A stretch of 64,000 nt of DNA from Linnemannia schmuckeri (lineage: Eukaryota > Mortierellomycota > Mortierellomycetes > Mortierellales > Mortierellaceae). This document shows, piece after piece, positions 21,949 to 33,771 of this stretch (position 1 is the first letter of the stretch; the number at the start of each line of letters is the position of its first letter). The translations under genes were made by a program, and so were the position numbers. Below the pieces are notes generated by a model. That model saw nothing but the letters and a program-made list of their open reading frames with translations, did no database searches and was not told the DNA's origin. The stretch is from contig JANATG010000014.1 in the NCBI GenBank assembly GCA_029449235.1, positions 1,302,001 to 1,366,000 of the forward strand. The letters are read 5' to 3'.

Positions 21949-24308
21949 TTAGTATGATCGTCCGAACAAGGCCCAGCGCTTGGCATCCTTGCCGCAGGAG
22001 GTGCACTTGGTCTCGCCAGCAATAATGGGCTTGTCCTGGGGCTGCTCAAGGGGAATGCAGAGCGACTTGGCGCCCATAGAGGGAGCCTTTTCATCCTGAG
22101 CCTCCTCAGTAGCCAATCCAGTGCGGGCAGACTTCTCCTTGATCTCTTCCTCGCAGGCAACCTCCTCACACCAGGGGATCAAGCAGAACTTCTTGCTGTC
22201 CAAAGCGGGGACAAAGTCCTTCCAGTCCTCAACCTTGATCACGTTGGCATCACGGGTCTCCTTGGCACGGGCGAACATATCAGCCTGGACGGTATCCAAA
22301 AGCTCACGAACATCCTTAACGAGAGTCTCGTGCGAAACAGTCGACTTCTCGCCGTTGTCACGACGGGCAGCCAAGGCCTGGTTGGACTTGACATCCTTGG
22401 GGCCGACCTCAAGACGGACGGGGACACCGCGGAGCTCCCAGTGGTTGAACTTGTAGCCGACAGAGTAGGTGGAGCGGTCGTCGACCTTGGCGCGGATACC
22501 GGCCTTCTTGAGCTGTTTGGCAATATCGGCAACACGCTCATCGACAGCGAGCTTGTCCTCCTCGGAGGTCTTGGAGTTGACACCGCAGGGGATGACAACA
22601 ACCTGGACAGCGGCAACACGGGGAGGCAAAACAAGACCCTTGTCGTCTCCGTGCACCATGATCATGACACCCAAAGAGCGGGTGGTCAGACCCCAAGAGT
22701 TCTGCCAAGCATGGCAGGCAGGTCTGGCCTCACCCGAGGGGAGGGGACCCTGGGGATCCTCAAAGGAAATACCAAACATCTTGGCAAAGTTCTGGCCCAA
22801 GCAGTGGGAGGTGGCGGCCTGGATACCACGTCCGGTAGTGGGAATGTAACCCTCGACGGTGGTGGTGTACAATCCTCCTGCAAACTTCTCCTTCTCGGAC
22901 TTGACTCCCTTGATGACGGGGACGGCAAGGAGATCCTCGTAGACCTGGCGGTAGAGCTCCAAGATCTGGTGAACTTCAGTGTCGGCCTCGGCCTTGGTGG
23001 CAAAGGCAGTGTGACCCTCCTGCCACAAGAACTCACGGGTACGCAAGAAGGGCTGGGGGTTCTTGAACTCCCAACGAACAACGTTGCACCACTGGTTCAA
23101 ACGGAGGGGGAGATCTCTGTGCGAGCGAACCCACTTGGCGTAGTAGGGGTACATGACAGTCTCCGAGGTGGGGCGAACAGCCAAAGGCTCCTCCAAGTCG
23201 CTGCTTCCACTGTTGTTTGCCGTCCAGACGTTTATCGTATCGATTTAGATGGATATAATGATAAAGTATGAAAGTGAGAGATGGTTAGCCATGTGCTCTC
23301 TTTTTGCTATTTGTTCCGGGATACCGATCCTGATATCCTCCCATGACAATATTTTTTTGCCCGCATAACAATAACAGAAAACGATAACTTACGCCTTGGT
23401 GACCCAGGCGACCTCAGCGGCGAAACCCTCGACGTGATCCTTCTCCTTCTCCAAGTTCTTGGCAGGGACGAACATGGGGAAGTACGAGTTCTCAACGCCC
23501 AACTCCTGAATCTCGCTGTCGAACCATTCTATTGTTCATAACAAAAGGATGCTTCCTTCGTTAGCTTTTGTTATAGTAATGTTTCCCATTGCGCCACCGT
23601 TTCCTTGAACAAGATAGTATCCTGAAATTATAACGCCTCCAGAAAGAGAAAATAAGAACAGTCGACCTACGCTGGATCTCCTGCCAGATCTTGTAAGCCC
23701 AGGGTCTCAAGATGTAGCATCCACTGACATCGTAGTACTCGAGCATCTCGGAGCGGGTAACGACCTATTATTTTACACCGTACAATGAACGCGATAACAA
23801 TCAGTCATCATGCTCCAAACACATGCAAGCAGCTAACTCCTTTCAACATTAACAACAACAGTGGATAGTCATCTTTGCTCATTACCTGCTGGTACCACTT
23901 GGGGAAGTCAACATCCTTCTTGTACTCGATACCGATCTGGACGGCACCGGTCGAGGCAGCCTCCTTCTTGGCCTTGGGGGCCATCTTGTTGACCTTGGGG
24001 ACTTGGGGGGCTTTGACCTTGGGGGCTCTGGCCTTGCCGGCACCCTCAGCGGGGGCAGGGGCAGCGGCGTCAGCAACGATGGTGGGAGCAACAGCTTCTT
24101 CAGCAGCTAGTTTGAGAGCATAACCACGAACCAAGAGGGGAAAAAATTAGTGTGAATAAAAAGGAGATTGAATAGTCGACCAGCAAGCACGCGATGAAAG
24201 TCCTAGTGAGCATCCGAGTCAATTCAGGGGGGGTTGTTTTGTTGCTATGCTGGTTGTTGTGAGTGATTGTCGATGTGTGAATAGTGAAGAGTAGAAGGAC
24301 TTACACAT
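21949..24308 (-). CDS. Prolyl-tRNA synthetase, cytosolic eukaryotic/archaeal type
   Basis: Charges tRNA-Pro with proline in the cytosol (class II synthetase). Five coding exons on the minus strand: 24305-24308 (only ATG T), 23886-24106, 23671-23764, 23393-23528, 21949-23209 (1716 nt in phase; 571 aa). After an Ala/Pro/Lys-rich N-terminus the catalytic core opens with the class II motif region (SEMLEYYDVSGCYILRPWAY, then EEPLAVRPTSETVMYPYY). Motif 2 is RWEFKNPQPFLRTREFLWQEGHT-like and motif 3 is in TTRSLGVMIMVHGDDKG. An anticodon-binding domain follows, then the C-terminal Cys-containing domain ending in FGRSY, a hallmark of the archaeal/eukaryotic type. There is no inserted editing domain. 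The very short first coding exon is supported by phase and by the MSAEEAV start it creates. Confidence 0.93.
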
Positions 24309-24899
24309 GGTTATTGTAGGGGAGGTGGAGGAGTGGAGGGAGGAGTGAGAGTGGGTTAAGGAAAGAAAAGAGAAAAGATGAATCGAAGCGGCGAAAAAAG
24401 TTAAAAGACAGTGGGTGGGTGGGAAACCAAAACAATTGTTCAGGGGCAGGTGGGTTATCTGAGCCGTGTGAAGAGCTTGTGTATGTGTTGTTGATTGACG
24501 TTAGACCAGTAGGGAGGCGGACAGCAGTATTTAAGAAGAGGGTTATGAGTTAAGGGGTATTAATCTCAACGTGAATCTACAATGAGGACATTTTGCATGC
24601 GTCCACTGCGGGGCTGCGGGTTGCCTCGAAAGTGACTCAGCATGCAAGAAAAATTTAAATTTGTCTATTCTACCACACAGGCCACACCATTCACACATAC
24701 AAGTAAAAAAGTGAACCATGACGAACTAGCACAGCGAAGCTTTTTCGCTGGCCAGCATTACATCGCTCCTAAAAAAAGGTTATCGGCCCGTGTTTTTTGG
24801 CATGCAGTAGTAGTTTATTATGAGCGTGAGTGTGAATGCGATGTGAAATAGAAGGAGAGGTGTATCAAAAAGAAATGTAGCTTACGCGTTTGTCCAAGT
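24309..24899. promoter_or_regulatory. Upstream region of the prolyl-tRNA synthetase gene
   Basis: Leader and promoter of the minus-strand synthetase gene plus the 3' UTR side of ESF2. Purine-rich on the plus strand, with TATTTAAG near 24529 as a possible TATA-like site. No gene. Confidence 0.5.
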
Positions 24900-26177
24900 C
24901 TACCGTCCAAAGACATTGCCGAGGACGCTCTTGATCTTGCCCGACACTGGCTTGGCTGGTGCTCCCGCTGATGTAGATTCGCTACTCTCTCCTAGACGAC
25001 GTTGCTTGAATGTACGACGGATCTTGGGTTCTGCAGTCGTCTCCTTGACCTTAGAGCTTGCTGTTGATGATGCTGCAGCAGTAGGAGTAAAGTCCATCTC
25101 ACTAGCCTGTCGCTTGGCTGCCTTCTTCTCCTCCATGTTCTTGATCATCTTGGCCTTCTCAATATTGGTCAAAATCGTCTTGTTCTCACGCTTCGCCTGG
25201 TTGATCTCTGCCTGCAGTCTCTGCGCCCTCGATGCATTCTCGTATGCTAAGTTGATTGTAAAAACGAAAGAATATTAGTCAATTGCCCGGGTGAAAGCAT
25301 ACAAGTACGAAGTCCTCGGACAGATGCCAAGTAAGCTTACCGATTCTTTCGGTGAGGTGGTCCCACTTGAATTTGGGAAGGTATTTGATGTTCCACATGT
25401 CGTCATGGTAGAAGCTCTTCTTGCTGCCGCCAATAATGGTCGCGTTCAGAGATTTGGCCACCTGCTTTGCAATCGACTTATCCTTGAACTCGACCCATCC
25501 CTCTGTAAAGTTCTGCTTCTTGTTGCCTCCGTACTTTTTGCGACGCGCTGCCACCTTAGGGTCTAATTTGTCGTTGTTATGAAAAAGTCAAATGTTTCGT
25601 TAGGACATGTAGTGTAATTTGCTCCACACTCGGTGTTTACGCAAGATTCAATTCAAAGTGATCCTGAAAGCATACCTTCAGGGGCAAGGTAGACGCGGCC
25701 GAGCTCTCCAAAGGCACCCAGCAAGTGACGCAGCTTAACAGGCTTCATAAAGGGCGGGATCTTGGACAAGTAGACAATACCAGTCTTGTCGCGGGCTGCC
25801 TGGAACTTTTCCAATTCCTCCGGGGTCAAGGGTTTAACCTTTTTCGTCTTCTTAGCGCCACGTACCCGCTTTGATGCATCCTCTTCCTCTTCCCCTTTGC
25901 CACCCTTGTTGTCATCGGTGTGCTTGAACCTCGAATCCATTGATGCCGTGATAGTGTTGTCCTCGTCCTGTGAGCTGCAGTCGTCCTCGTCATCACTGTT
26001 TGTGGCTGCCTGATCCAGACCAAAGACGGCGGTGTTCTTCTTTTTGGTGGCGGCGGTCTTGGTCACCTTGGCTGAGGCCTTCATGGTGGACTGCTGCTCC
26101 TCGGAATCGTAACCAGAACCGTCAGAATCAGCCTCCTTGAGGTTGAAGATGTCGTCTGCTTTGACCTTTGCTGACAT
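24900..26177 (-). CDS. ESF2: ESF2/ABT1, nucleolar rRNA-processing RNA-binding protein
   Basis: Nucleolar factor of the small-subunit processome (18S rRNA maturation; stimulates the helicase Dbp8 in yeast). Three exons on the minus strand: 25676-26177, 25341-25562, 24900-25246 (1071 nt in phase; 356 aa, close to yeast 316). The first 120 residues are acidic and lysine-rich. The atypical RRM follows: GIVYLSKIPPFMKPVKLRHLL, then FGELGRVYLAPEDP, the basic RRKKYGGNKKQ, TEGWVEFKDKSIAKQVAKSLN, and DMWNIKYLPKFKWDHLTERI. This order of motifs is specific to ESF2/ABT1. A basic helix (AYENASRAQRLQAEINQAKR) and a disordered tail end it. It diverges from the PPIL3-like gene with 286 bp between the ATGs. 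Confidence 0.93.
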
Positions 26178-26463
26178 TACGATGTAATTGTAGGTGTTAT
26201 TGTTAGTGCGAGGTAAGTGTTGATGGCGACTTGACCGACGATGAGTCCTCTGTTCCTGTAAAGTGAAGCAAAGCTTTTCCTTATGGACAAAAAAAAAAAG
26301 AAAGGTGCTTCGTGACTGCTGAATTGTTTTGATCCAATGCTCGAGAGGGACTGTCAAGCAGGCGCAGGCACTTGCACCAGCTTTCACGCCCCACCTTCAC
26401 GCTCAGTATAACTGCACTTGCAACACCTGCTTACAACACCCATTCAACACACACGCATACAAC
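26178..26463. promoter_or_regulatory. Shared divergent promoter, ESF2 / cyclophilin
   Basis: Only 286 bp separate the two start codons, so both promoters must be here or inside first introns. No TATA box is evident. The CA-rich run just before 26464 looks like the cyclophilin leader. Confidence 0.6.
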
Positions 26464-27657
26464 ATGGTAAGAAAGAATGCCAGCAAGAGGGGCTCTTGAC
26501 ACAAATGAGAAATAGCATAAAAAGCATAAAGGTTACAGGTTCTTAATGTGAACGACAAATCGACATAAACAAAACTACAAACTAACAAAACATGTGTTCC
26601 TCTATTCTGTACTTTGTTGCTCTGGCGTAGTCTGTCACTCTGCACACTGACCTAGGAGACCTCAAGCTGGAGATCTTCTGCGAGAGCGTACCCAAAACAG
26701 CCGAGGCAAGTCAACCTACCTGCCTGCTTCACTCATTCAACACGCATTCGGACCCAGTCAATCGTCCACCTCAAACACTCACCCCCGCCATCAACAGTCC
26801 TCGTCGCCACTCTCAACCCCTCCTCAATAGTCATCACCACGCACTGGACTGCTCTACCACATCTTCTCCTTCCCCGTCAACAACACAGCACGCTCTTTAC
26901 AATGCGCCAGACATGCTTAAACACACCTACATAACACGTCAACTTCACGATGTACCAAAAGAAAGATGATGAGCAGTTTCTAACGGACTGTTTATTATTC
27001 CTTCAAGTAGAACTTTTTGGCATTGTGCGCAAGCGGATACTATGATAACAACCTGTTCCACCGCAACATCAAGGGCTTCATGGTGCAAACGGGCGACCCC
27101 ACCGGCACGGGCAAAGGCGGAAACTCGATCTGGGGCAAAAAGTTTGCCGACGAACTTCGCGGAGGATTGAAGGTAATACTATTCTGTACATTGCTGGATT
27201 GACTTAATGGCGAATGGCGTATTGTGTTGGGTGCGTGAATGATATGCGTGCGTGTGCCTGTGGAATATATGGTTATCTCTTCGGACGTTTTTTTATTTTT
27301 GGGTTCTGACCTGTCGCAGTCCAAAGAAATCTCAGATCCATCTGATATCAAAAAAAGAATGTCCAACTGACCATATACTGTACCTTTTGTAATCACACAT
27401 AGCATACGGGACGTGGGATTGTGTCAATGGCCAACTCGGGACCAGACAGCAACGGATCACAATTCTTCATCACGTACGACAAGCAGCCGCATCTCGACAC
27501 AAAGTATACCATCTTTGCAAAAGTCATCGACGGTGTTGATACGACCCTCGATGCAATCGAAAAGATCCCCGTCGACGCCAAGAACAGACCCACTCAGCCG
27601 ATCCGCATCCTCTCTACCACCATCCACGCTAACCCCATCGCTGAGAAGGAGCGCTAA
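26464..27657 (+). CDS. PPIL3-type cyclophilin (spliceosomal peptidyl-prolyl isomerase)
   Basis: Small cyclophilin, 164 aa; human PPIL3 (161 aa) is found in spliceosomes. Four exons: 26464-26466 (ATG only), 26631-26705, 27011-27172, 27403-27657 (495 nt in phase). The whole chain is one cyclophilin domain: VTLHTDLGDLKLEIFCE, the active-site FHRNIKGFMVQTGDPTGTG with Arg and Gln, and SMANSGPDSNGSQFFIT. The loop HLDTKYTIFAKVIDG has His where cyclophilin A has Trp, as in PPIL3; that change usually lowers cyclosporin binding. No signal or targeting sequence. Intron 2 has a GC donor (GAG|GCAAGT), the second GC-AG intron in this window. Confidence 0.93.
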
Positions 27658-29213
27658 GAGCATATATGCAAGACATTTGCATTGAATGATTACAGGGAGC
27701 AGAGACCCTTCTCTTGTCCTCGGTGTCTTTGTCCCCGCTCCTCTGAATATCTGTATCTCGGCTTTTGGTTGCCTTATTTTATCACCATTGGCGCTTTCTC
27801 TCTCCCAATTGTACATTACATCCTCTCTTCTTTTTCTTGTTTCTTTTCACTCTTTTCTGTTTGAACCTCCTTATTCGTTTGCTAGTCCTTCTCTAGCTTA
27901 AAAACAAAAGAGCCAACAGCGGTAGTGAGCGCTTTGAGGATCATAGATCTGTTGCATTTTGCGCATATTCGCTCGAACTAATAAACAAAATCCGAGCATC
28001 CAACCGCTCGAAGATCAATGAAGCCAAACAAAAAAATCATCCGATGGTGGATCAAATGGGAAGGACATGGTACGGGACGGGCAAAAGGAAAAAGAGGAAT
28101 GATTGAAGGAGTGGGATGAATGAGTTCATTGGATTGGGAAAGGGAGGTGCAGAAAGAAGACAAGACAAAGGCTGTCCCTGAACGAACGACTTCAACAAAC
28201 AAAACGAAAAACAGCTTTGAATGCGTTGAAAGAACTAAAAGCCCAATTGGTTGGCTGGTTGACTGGAAAAAATGAAGGAAGATAGATGAGAGCAATTGAA
28301 AAAGGGAGTTTTGGTGGATCATGCCACACGGTTTTCCATTGTATGCCATTTCATTCTTCCTTCATCCTTTCTTCATTCTTTCATATCACATATTGGATGG
28401 ATTCTGTGATTGTATGTAGGACAATGATAGTGCCACTCTGAGATAGAAACTAGAAAGAGAGTTGGTCGAGGTTGTTTGATTAATGGGCAAGCAGACAGTG
28501 TGGCTAACTTGCTTTTGTGATTATGATTGCATAGCCAATTGTCCAATGGATTGAGTGATTATGAAGTAGTGGGCATGCGCGTGCAGAGACAGAACACAAC
28601 GTACGAGTAAATCAGCGATATGAGTGGATGTTGAGAAGTTGAGAAGAGGAAGACATGAAGAAGGGAAGGAATAGTGAATGAGACGAGGGCTCTCATTGTC
28701 CCTCGGAGCAAGAGGAATGGAAGAAATGGCTTTTTACATGTCACGAAAGAGAAACGGGCTATCGGACATAGCCAAATAACGTTTGAGTGAAATGTGCCTG
28801 AGATAGACTGAGGGACGGGTGCGTTTTGGTTTCGTTTAGTGGTGTGATCTGATCTCTGGCACAGGCAGCCAGAGGTTCAGAGGGCCAAGGACTGCAACAA
28901 AAAAAATCGAATGATTTTTTTAATTTCCTTCTCCTCTTTTCTAATCCCTCTTTGACCACTCTCATTCACTCCCTGCACGCACACACACATACACACACAT
29001 ACACGCCACGAAAACACAAGAGAAAAAAGACACGCCATTATTGTCCGTTCAGCTTATCTTCAAACCACGATCCGTATAAATACCTAGCTCGCTTCCCAGA
29101 TGTCTCGCTCCCTGTCCCTCTCCTCTTCTCCTTCCTCACCTCTGCCCGTTGTGTCAACCTCCACACCTTCAACACCAACAACAACAACCTCTTCCTCCAA
29201 TACAATACTCAAC
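27658..29213. other. Intergenic region before HMG-CoA synthase
   Basis: It holds the cyclophilin 3' UTR, about 1 kb with only composition-driven ORFs, and the HMG-CoA synthase promoter: a CA/CACATA microsatellite near 28977-29003, a TATA box at 29075 and a pyrimidine leader. An in-frame ATG at 29100 could extend the synthase by 38 Ser/Thr-rich residues, but it is probably leader. Confidence 0.6.
29075..29082 (+). promoter_or_regulatory. TATA box of HMG-CoA synthase
   Basis: TATAAATA 139 bases before the chosen ATG, the same octamer and distance as for the secreted oxygenase-like gene. This spacing favours the ATG at 29214 over that at 29100. Confidence 0.6.
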
Positions 29214-31378
29214 ATGGTTGGATCTATCAACAACACCGCCCCCGCCAACGTCGGCATCCACGCCCTCGAGTTCTACCACCCCGCCAAGGTAAACTACCCT
29301 ACAGGGCTAATAACCGAAGGAGAAGACGAGCAACAGGCCCATAAACAACCACAGCAACACACAGTAACAGCAGCAGCAGCAGCAGCAGCAGAAAACAACA
29401 ACGGAAGGAGTTGACTCTTGCTGAAGGATGTAGCAACTTTGTTAACAACTACACTCTTTGTGGTCCTTCCTTCCTCCTTCCTTCTGATTCCGAAGAAAGA
29501 CACACACTGCTCTCTATTTTTCCCGTGTTCTCTCTCTCTTCATATATTAATTTTGCTGTCTTGTTTCTCTCCTCCTGTGCTACTCATGCATTCATCTAGT
29601 TTGTTGATCAGACTGAGCTCGAGCAGTTCGATGGCGTCTCTGCTGGAAAGTACACAATCGGTCTTGGTCAGACTCAGATGGCCGTCTGCGATGATCGCGA
29701 GGACATCAACTCGATCTCCCTCACTGGTAAGGCTTCTTTTTTTTGTTTATTGTTTCCTGACTTGTGTGCACATACACACGCACCTTGGAAGAGGAAAGGG
29801 AACGGAGGAAAGGGATAGACGTGGTTGCACACACACAGGGCAACTCTAATCGGAACAATGAATATATTAAAATAAGAAGCAAAAGAACAGTGGACCCACC
29901 TGAACACAACAACAGCAAGAACAACAACAGCAACCAACGAACGACAGCACGTTAGAAACAAACACGTATTCGACAAACAATAGCAGACGGACAGGCAATA
30001 CGCATGAATTGTCACGATTGGGTCGACAAACCTCTAAAATCAATGCGACAGAACAAACAAGGAAGTAGACAGTTACAAATGGGTATTCCGATCTGGAGGA
30101 AAAAGGGGGAGTGAATAGGATCGACGTACAAAAAGAAAGACACGGAAGCAAAGCAAAAAAAGAGGAAATCCGATGGCTAAACGTACAACAATTGCCTCTT
30201 ACTATAACTTAGTTGTTCAGAACCTCATTGAGAAGCACGGCTTGTCCTACAAGGACATTGGTTTCTTGGAGGTCGGCACAGAGTCCATTATCGACAAGTC
30301 CAAGTCCGTCAAGACCGTCTTGATGTCTCTCTTTGAGGAGGCCGGCAACCACGATGTTGAGGGTATTGACACCAAGAACGCCTGCTACGGTGGTACCGCC
30401 TCTGTCTTCCACGCCGTCAACTGGGTCGAGTCCTCCTCCTGGGACGGTCGCCTCGCCTTGGTCGTTGCTGCCGATATCGCCTCCTACGCCGAGGGTCCCG
30501 CCCGCCCCACCGGTGGTGCTGGTGCCGTCGCCATTTTGATCGGACCCAACGCTCCCCTCGTCTTTGACCAGGGTGTCCGTGCCACCCACATGAACCATCT
30601 CTGGGATTTCTACAAGCCTGAGCTCGCCTCTGAATACCCCACCGTCGATGGACACTTTTCCAACACCTGTTACATTCGCTCCGTCGATGCCTGCTACAGC
30701 CTCTTTACCAAGAAGTTCTCCAAGCGTTACAGCCCCAACCCCGAGCAGTTGATCAAGTCCGAGGATCTCGACTACTCTGTCTTCCACGCCCCCAACTGCA
30801 AGTTGGTCCAGAAGGCTTTCGGCCGCATGGCCTACAACGACATGCTCCAGGATCCCGAGAACGAGATGTACGCTTCGGTCAAGGACTATGCCAAGTTTGC
30901 CCATTCTGAGGAGTCGTACTATGACAAGGGTCTCGAGCGCGCCATGATGCAGTTCACCAAGGCCGAGTACCAGAAGAAGGTCATCCCCTCGCTCTATGCC
31001 GCCACCAACGTCGGAAACATGTACACCGCCTCTGTCTGGGCTTCGTTGTCGTCGTTGTTGTCGTCTGCCTCGGATGAGGAGATCCTCAACAAGCGCGTCG
31101 GTCTCTTCTCGTATGGTTCCGGCTCTGCTGCGACCTTCTTCTCGCTCAAGGTTGTTAGCTCGACCGAGAAGTTCAGAGAGACTCTCCAAATCAAGACCCG
31201 TCTTGCCAACCGCACCAAGGTCACCCCCGAGGTTTTCGCTGAGCTGTTGAAGCTCCGTGAGGAGACTGCCTTGCTGAAAGACTACAACCCCATTGGTGAC
31301 ATCTCGACCTTGGCCAAGGGCACCTACTACCTTACCCGCATCGACGAGAAGTTCCGTCGCACCTATGCCCGCGCTTAA
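29214..31378 (+). CDS. ERG13: Hydroxymethylglutaryl-CoA synthase
   Basis: Condenses acetyl-CoA with acetoacetyl-CoA to HMG-CoA, the second step of the mevalonate/sterol pathway, in the cytosol. Three exons: 29214-29288, 29600-29726, 30213-31378 (1368 nt in phase; 455 aa, normal length). The N-terminus NVGIHALEFYHPAK is a family signature. The catalytic triad is present: Glu91 in VGTESIIDKS, the acyl-carrying Cys125 in KNACYGGTASV, and His259 in VFHAPNCKLVQKAFGR. The glycine-rich PTGGAGAVAILIG and the C-terminal GLFSYGSGSAATFFSL motifs also match. Codon use is strongly biased to C-ending codons, suggesting high expression. Intron 1 carries a (CAG)8 run and intron 2 is A-rich. A likely poly(A) signal AATAAA is at 31479. 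No mitochondrial targeting sequence. Confidence 0.96.
29368..29391. repeat. (CAG)8 microsatellite in HMG-CoA synthase intron 1
   Basis: Eight CAG triplets in a row inside an intron. Likely polymorphic in length. Confidence 0.9.
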
Positions 31379-32424
31379 ATCTCTTGAGCGTCGTCATTTC
31401 AGGATGGATTCTTTTTTAATCATTTTGTTTATTCTCCCACCTCTACTCAACCCCAACTCAACTCTACCCTTGTACATTAATAAACCACACAAACATCATC
31501 AAAACCACATATATTTGCACCTTGTGAATGCCTTGTCGCTTCTTTATCTATTATCTTTTTGTGTGGGTTCATGAGCCTCTGACCTTTCTGCTTTGATGGC
31601 TGATGCTTGTGGAATGTGCCCTGGCCTAAACATTTCTTTCTCGCCTTCTCCCTCGACCCTATCCCTCGCAAGAGCAAAGATGAGCATCGAGCCATTTCTG
31701 AGCGATAGAAACTCAGCCAACCAAATTTCACATTTTTTTTATGATCATTTCGATCCCCGCCCTTTCTGCCCTGAATCCACTTAGTTTCTCATGCCTAGTC
31801 GCTATACTACCCATTAACAGTACGGAGCCTGCTCTGATTGTTCTTCCTTCTCGCTCATTCCCACATGCCAATTGCCTCATGTAGCTGTATAAAAGTGCCA
31901 GCAGATAAGGAAAGTGAGCTGTGCACAGGTATATTCGATGATCGTACGATTTTTTATCCTATGTATGTAGTCTAGGTTCTCGCTCGCGACTGGGTAGACC
32001 GGGTTTTAGATTCGAATAACGGAACAGCTTTTTTTTCTTTATTTTTTTATATACCATTTTTGCTGTTTGCTGGGTTGATGAGAGCAAAAGGTGGAAAAAG
32101 TGGAGGAAAATTTGAAGGATAAAATGAAGAATCAAGGAAAAGAGCTGTTTCCACCAGACAGATTGACTAAACCACAAGCTGACCAGAACACTTTTTTTGT
32201 TCTTGATCCCGACTTTGGCTTTTCCCCGTCCATCGCTAGCCAAAATTCCATTTGGCGTTTTTCCACTAAGATATTGATCTCCCACACGAGAAAAAGAAAT
32301 GGTTACAGCAGTAAAATACCGCCATTCCTGTACATAATCAATGTTATAAACGCAATAGCTGAACAAGGCTACTTTATAAACAACGGAGGGTTGAACTAGG
32401 AAAAAAAAAAAAAAAGATATTTTG
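31379..32424. other. 3' UTR of HMG-CoA synthase and intergenic DNA
   Basis: It starts with the synthase 3' UTR (AATAAA at 31479) and runs into AT-rich sequence with an A run (32400-32415) just past the WAP gene's stop. No supportable gene. Confidence 0.6.
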
Positions 32425-32679
32425 CTACATGCAAGTTTTTCCACATTTCGGGAAAAGACAACATGTCTGGCCTGGGACTTTGCAATCCTTGCTGGAGGCA
32501 CATTCGTCATGGTACCAGACACAGGTCCGGGTGCCCGGACAAAGAGGGGCCATGAACGGTGGTGAGAGTATTGGTGATGGTGCTTTTGGATTTACTTCCA
32601 TTCGATTGTTCTGGGACTTGGTAGCTGTAGCGAGGCCGATAACAAGCAGGGCTACAAGGCTGCAAAGGGATGATTTCAT
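32425..32679 (-). CDS. Small secreted WAP four-disulfide-core protein
   Basis: 84 aa, intronless, ATG at 32679. A signal peptide (MKSSLCSLVALLVIGLATAT) is followed by a short Pro-rich stretch and one compact domain with eight cysteines at 47, 53, 60, 66, 73, 74, 79 and 83. Their spacing (C-x5-C-x6-C-x5-C-x6-CC-x4-C-x3-C) and LCPG near the first Cys match the WAP (whey acidic protein) four-disulfide core. Animal WAP proteins often inhibit proteases or kill microbes, but many have unknown function. Here, secretion and disulfide bonding are well supported; inhibitor or effector activity is only possible. WAP domains are unusual in fungi as far as I know. Confidence 0.75.
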   Translation of the reverse strand: MKSSLCSLVALLVIGLATATKSQNNRMEVNPKAPSPILSPPFMAPLCPGTRTCVWYHDECASSKDCKVPGQTCCLFPKCGKTCM

Positions 32680-33498
32680 ATTCTTTGTATATTTCTTTGT
32701 GTTAGCTTTTTTTTTCTTTCGACGAAAACGTGTGTACGAGAGGGTTCGTCCGTATTGTGGGGGAGATTTACCGTTTTTGTTTTCGGGTTGAAGTGAGTGT
32801 ATTCTTATGAGACAAAGCGCTGAGTTAGTGTAAGTAATGGTGAATTGTGCTTTGATGTGGAAAATGAAGATGGTAAAAAGTATTAGAGATTTGTGTGGAA
32901 TGAAAGGGAAGGAGAGGGTGTGAAAGAGGAAGGAATAAAATAAAAGAAAACGGGTTCTCTATTTACCGAGATTTTGTCACAAGGTGAGCTCATCATAAGA
33001 CGAAGGAATGGTTATAGAAAAGTAATCCAGGAGCGAACTAACAATTTATGTCGCGACAGCAAAGGGGAGGAGGTGTGAAGAAAGACATGGAAGGAAGGAG
33101 GTACAGTGGTCTGTAGAATGTGCTTCCAAACCAGTCTGCTTTTTCTTGTCTTGTTAATATTTATTGGTATTACTGTCCTGAAATGGACGGTCGTCTGGGT
33201 ATTTGATAAATGGTCTTGTTCCCTCAATTCTTTTTTTCAGGCACCCGTACTGATGTTGCAGTCGCGTTATCAGAACCGTGTTAATATTTTCGATGTTATG
33301 TGTATGTTCCATTTTGGAAGCACAAAGGAAAATAAAACGGTACAGAGAAATTAGGTTGTACTCACTTGTGCACTCATTAAGTAGATGTTTCTCTTTTCTT
33401 TTGTAGTCTTGGTCATCCTATTTCAATGAAATAGAAGCAGCTCATGTTGTTATGTTGTTACATGGCTGAACAGCGCCCACTGATATTTGTGTTTCCAC

Positions 33499-33771
33499 CT
33501 AAACCATACCTAAAATTGCAGCGCCCATATGGTAATGTTTGATAATCGACATTACTGTCCCCGTCATTTTTGAATTCGAAGTTCGTGACAGAATAAGGTG
33601 GAGGTGATCATCCAGGAGCCTAACCTGGCGAGGCTGTTCGTCGATGATGATTTGCTCGTCCCTATATTGCTTCGCCAACATGCGGCGTTTTATTTCTAGC
33701 TTTCCTATTGATTCCAGTTGTTTAGTAGTAGCTTGACCACCAACCTGTTCCTCGTCCTTCCCTCCTTCCAT
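33499..33771 (-). CDS. Doubtful small charged ORF
   Basis: 90 codons from an ATG (33771). The start is hydrophilic (MEGGKDEEQVGGQATTKQ) and the middle is amphipathic (KLEIKRRMLAKQYRDEQIII). Composition is less biased than neighbouring chance ORFs, but there is no recognised domain and no clear promoter. Confidence 0.2.
   Translation of the reverse strand: MEGGKDEEQVGGQATTKQLESIGKLEIKRRMLAKQYRDEQIIIDEQPRQVRLLDDHLHLILSRTSNSKMTGTVMSIIKHYHMGAAILGMV

Noticed and set aside
29100..29213. Upstream ATG extending HMG-CoA synthase by 38 residues
   Set aside because: The extension is Ser/Thr/Pro low complexity and lies only 25 bp behind the TATA box. Known enzymes start near NVGIHALEFY, so 29214 is preferred.
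30209..31189. 326-codon ORF antisense to HMG-CoA synthase
   Set aside because: It is the mirror of a strongly codon-biased gene; Gly/Val/Leu-rich with no domain. Similar shadows lie against prolyl-tRNA synthetase (22330-23271) and EME1 (16696-17847).
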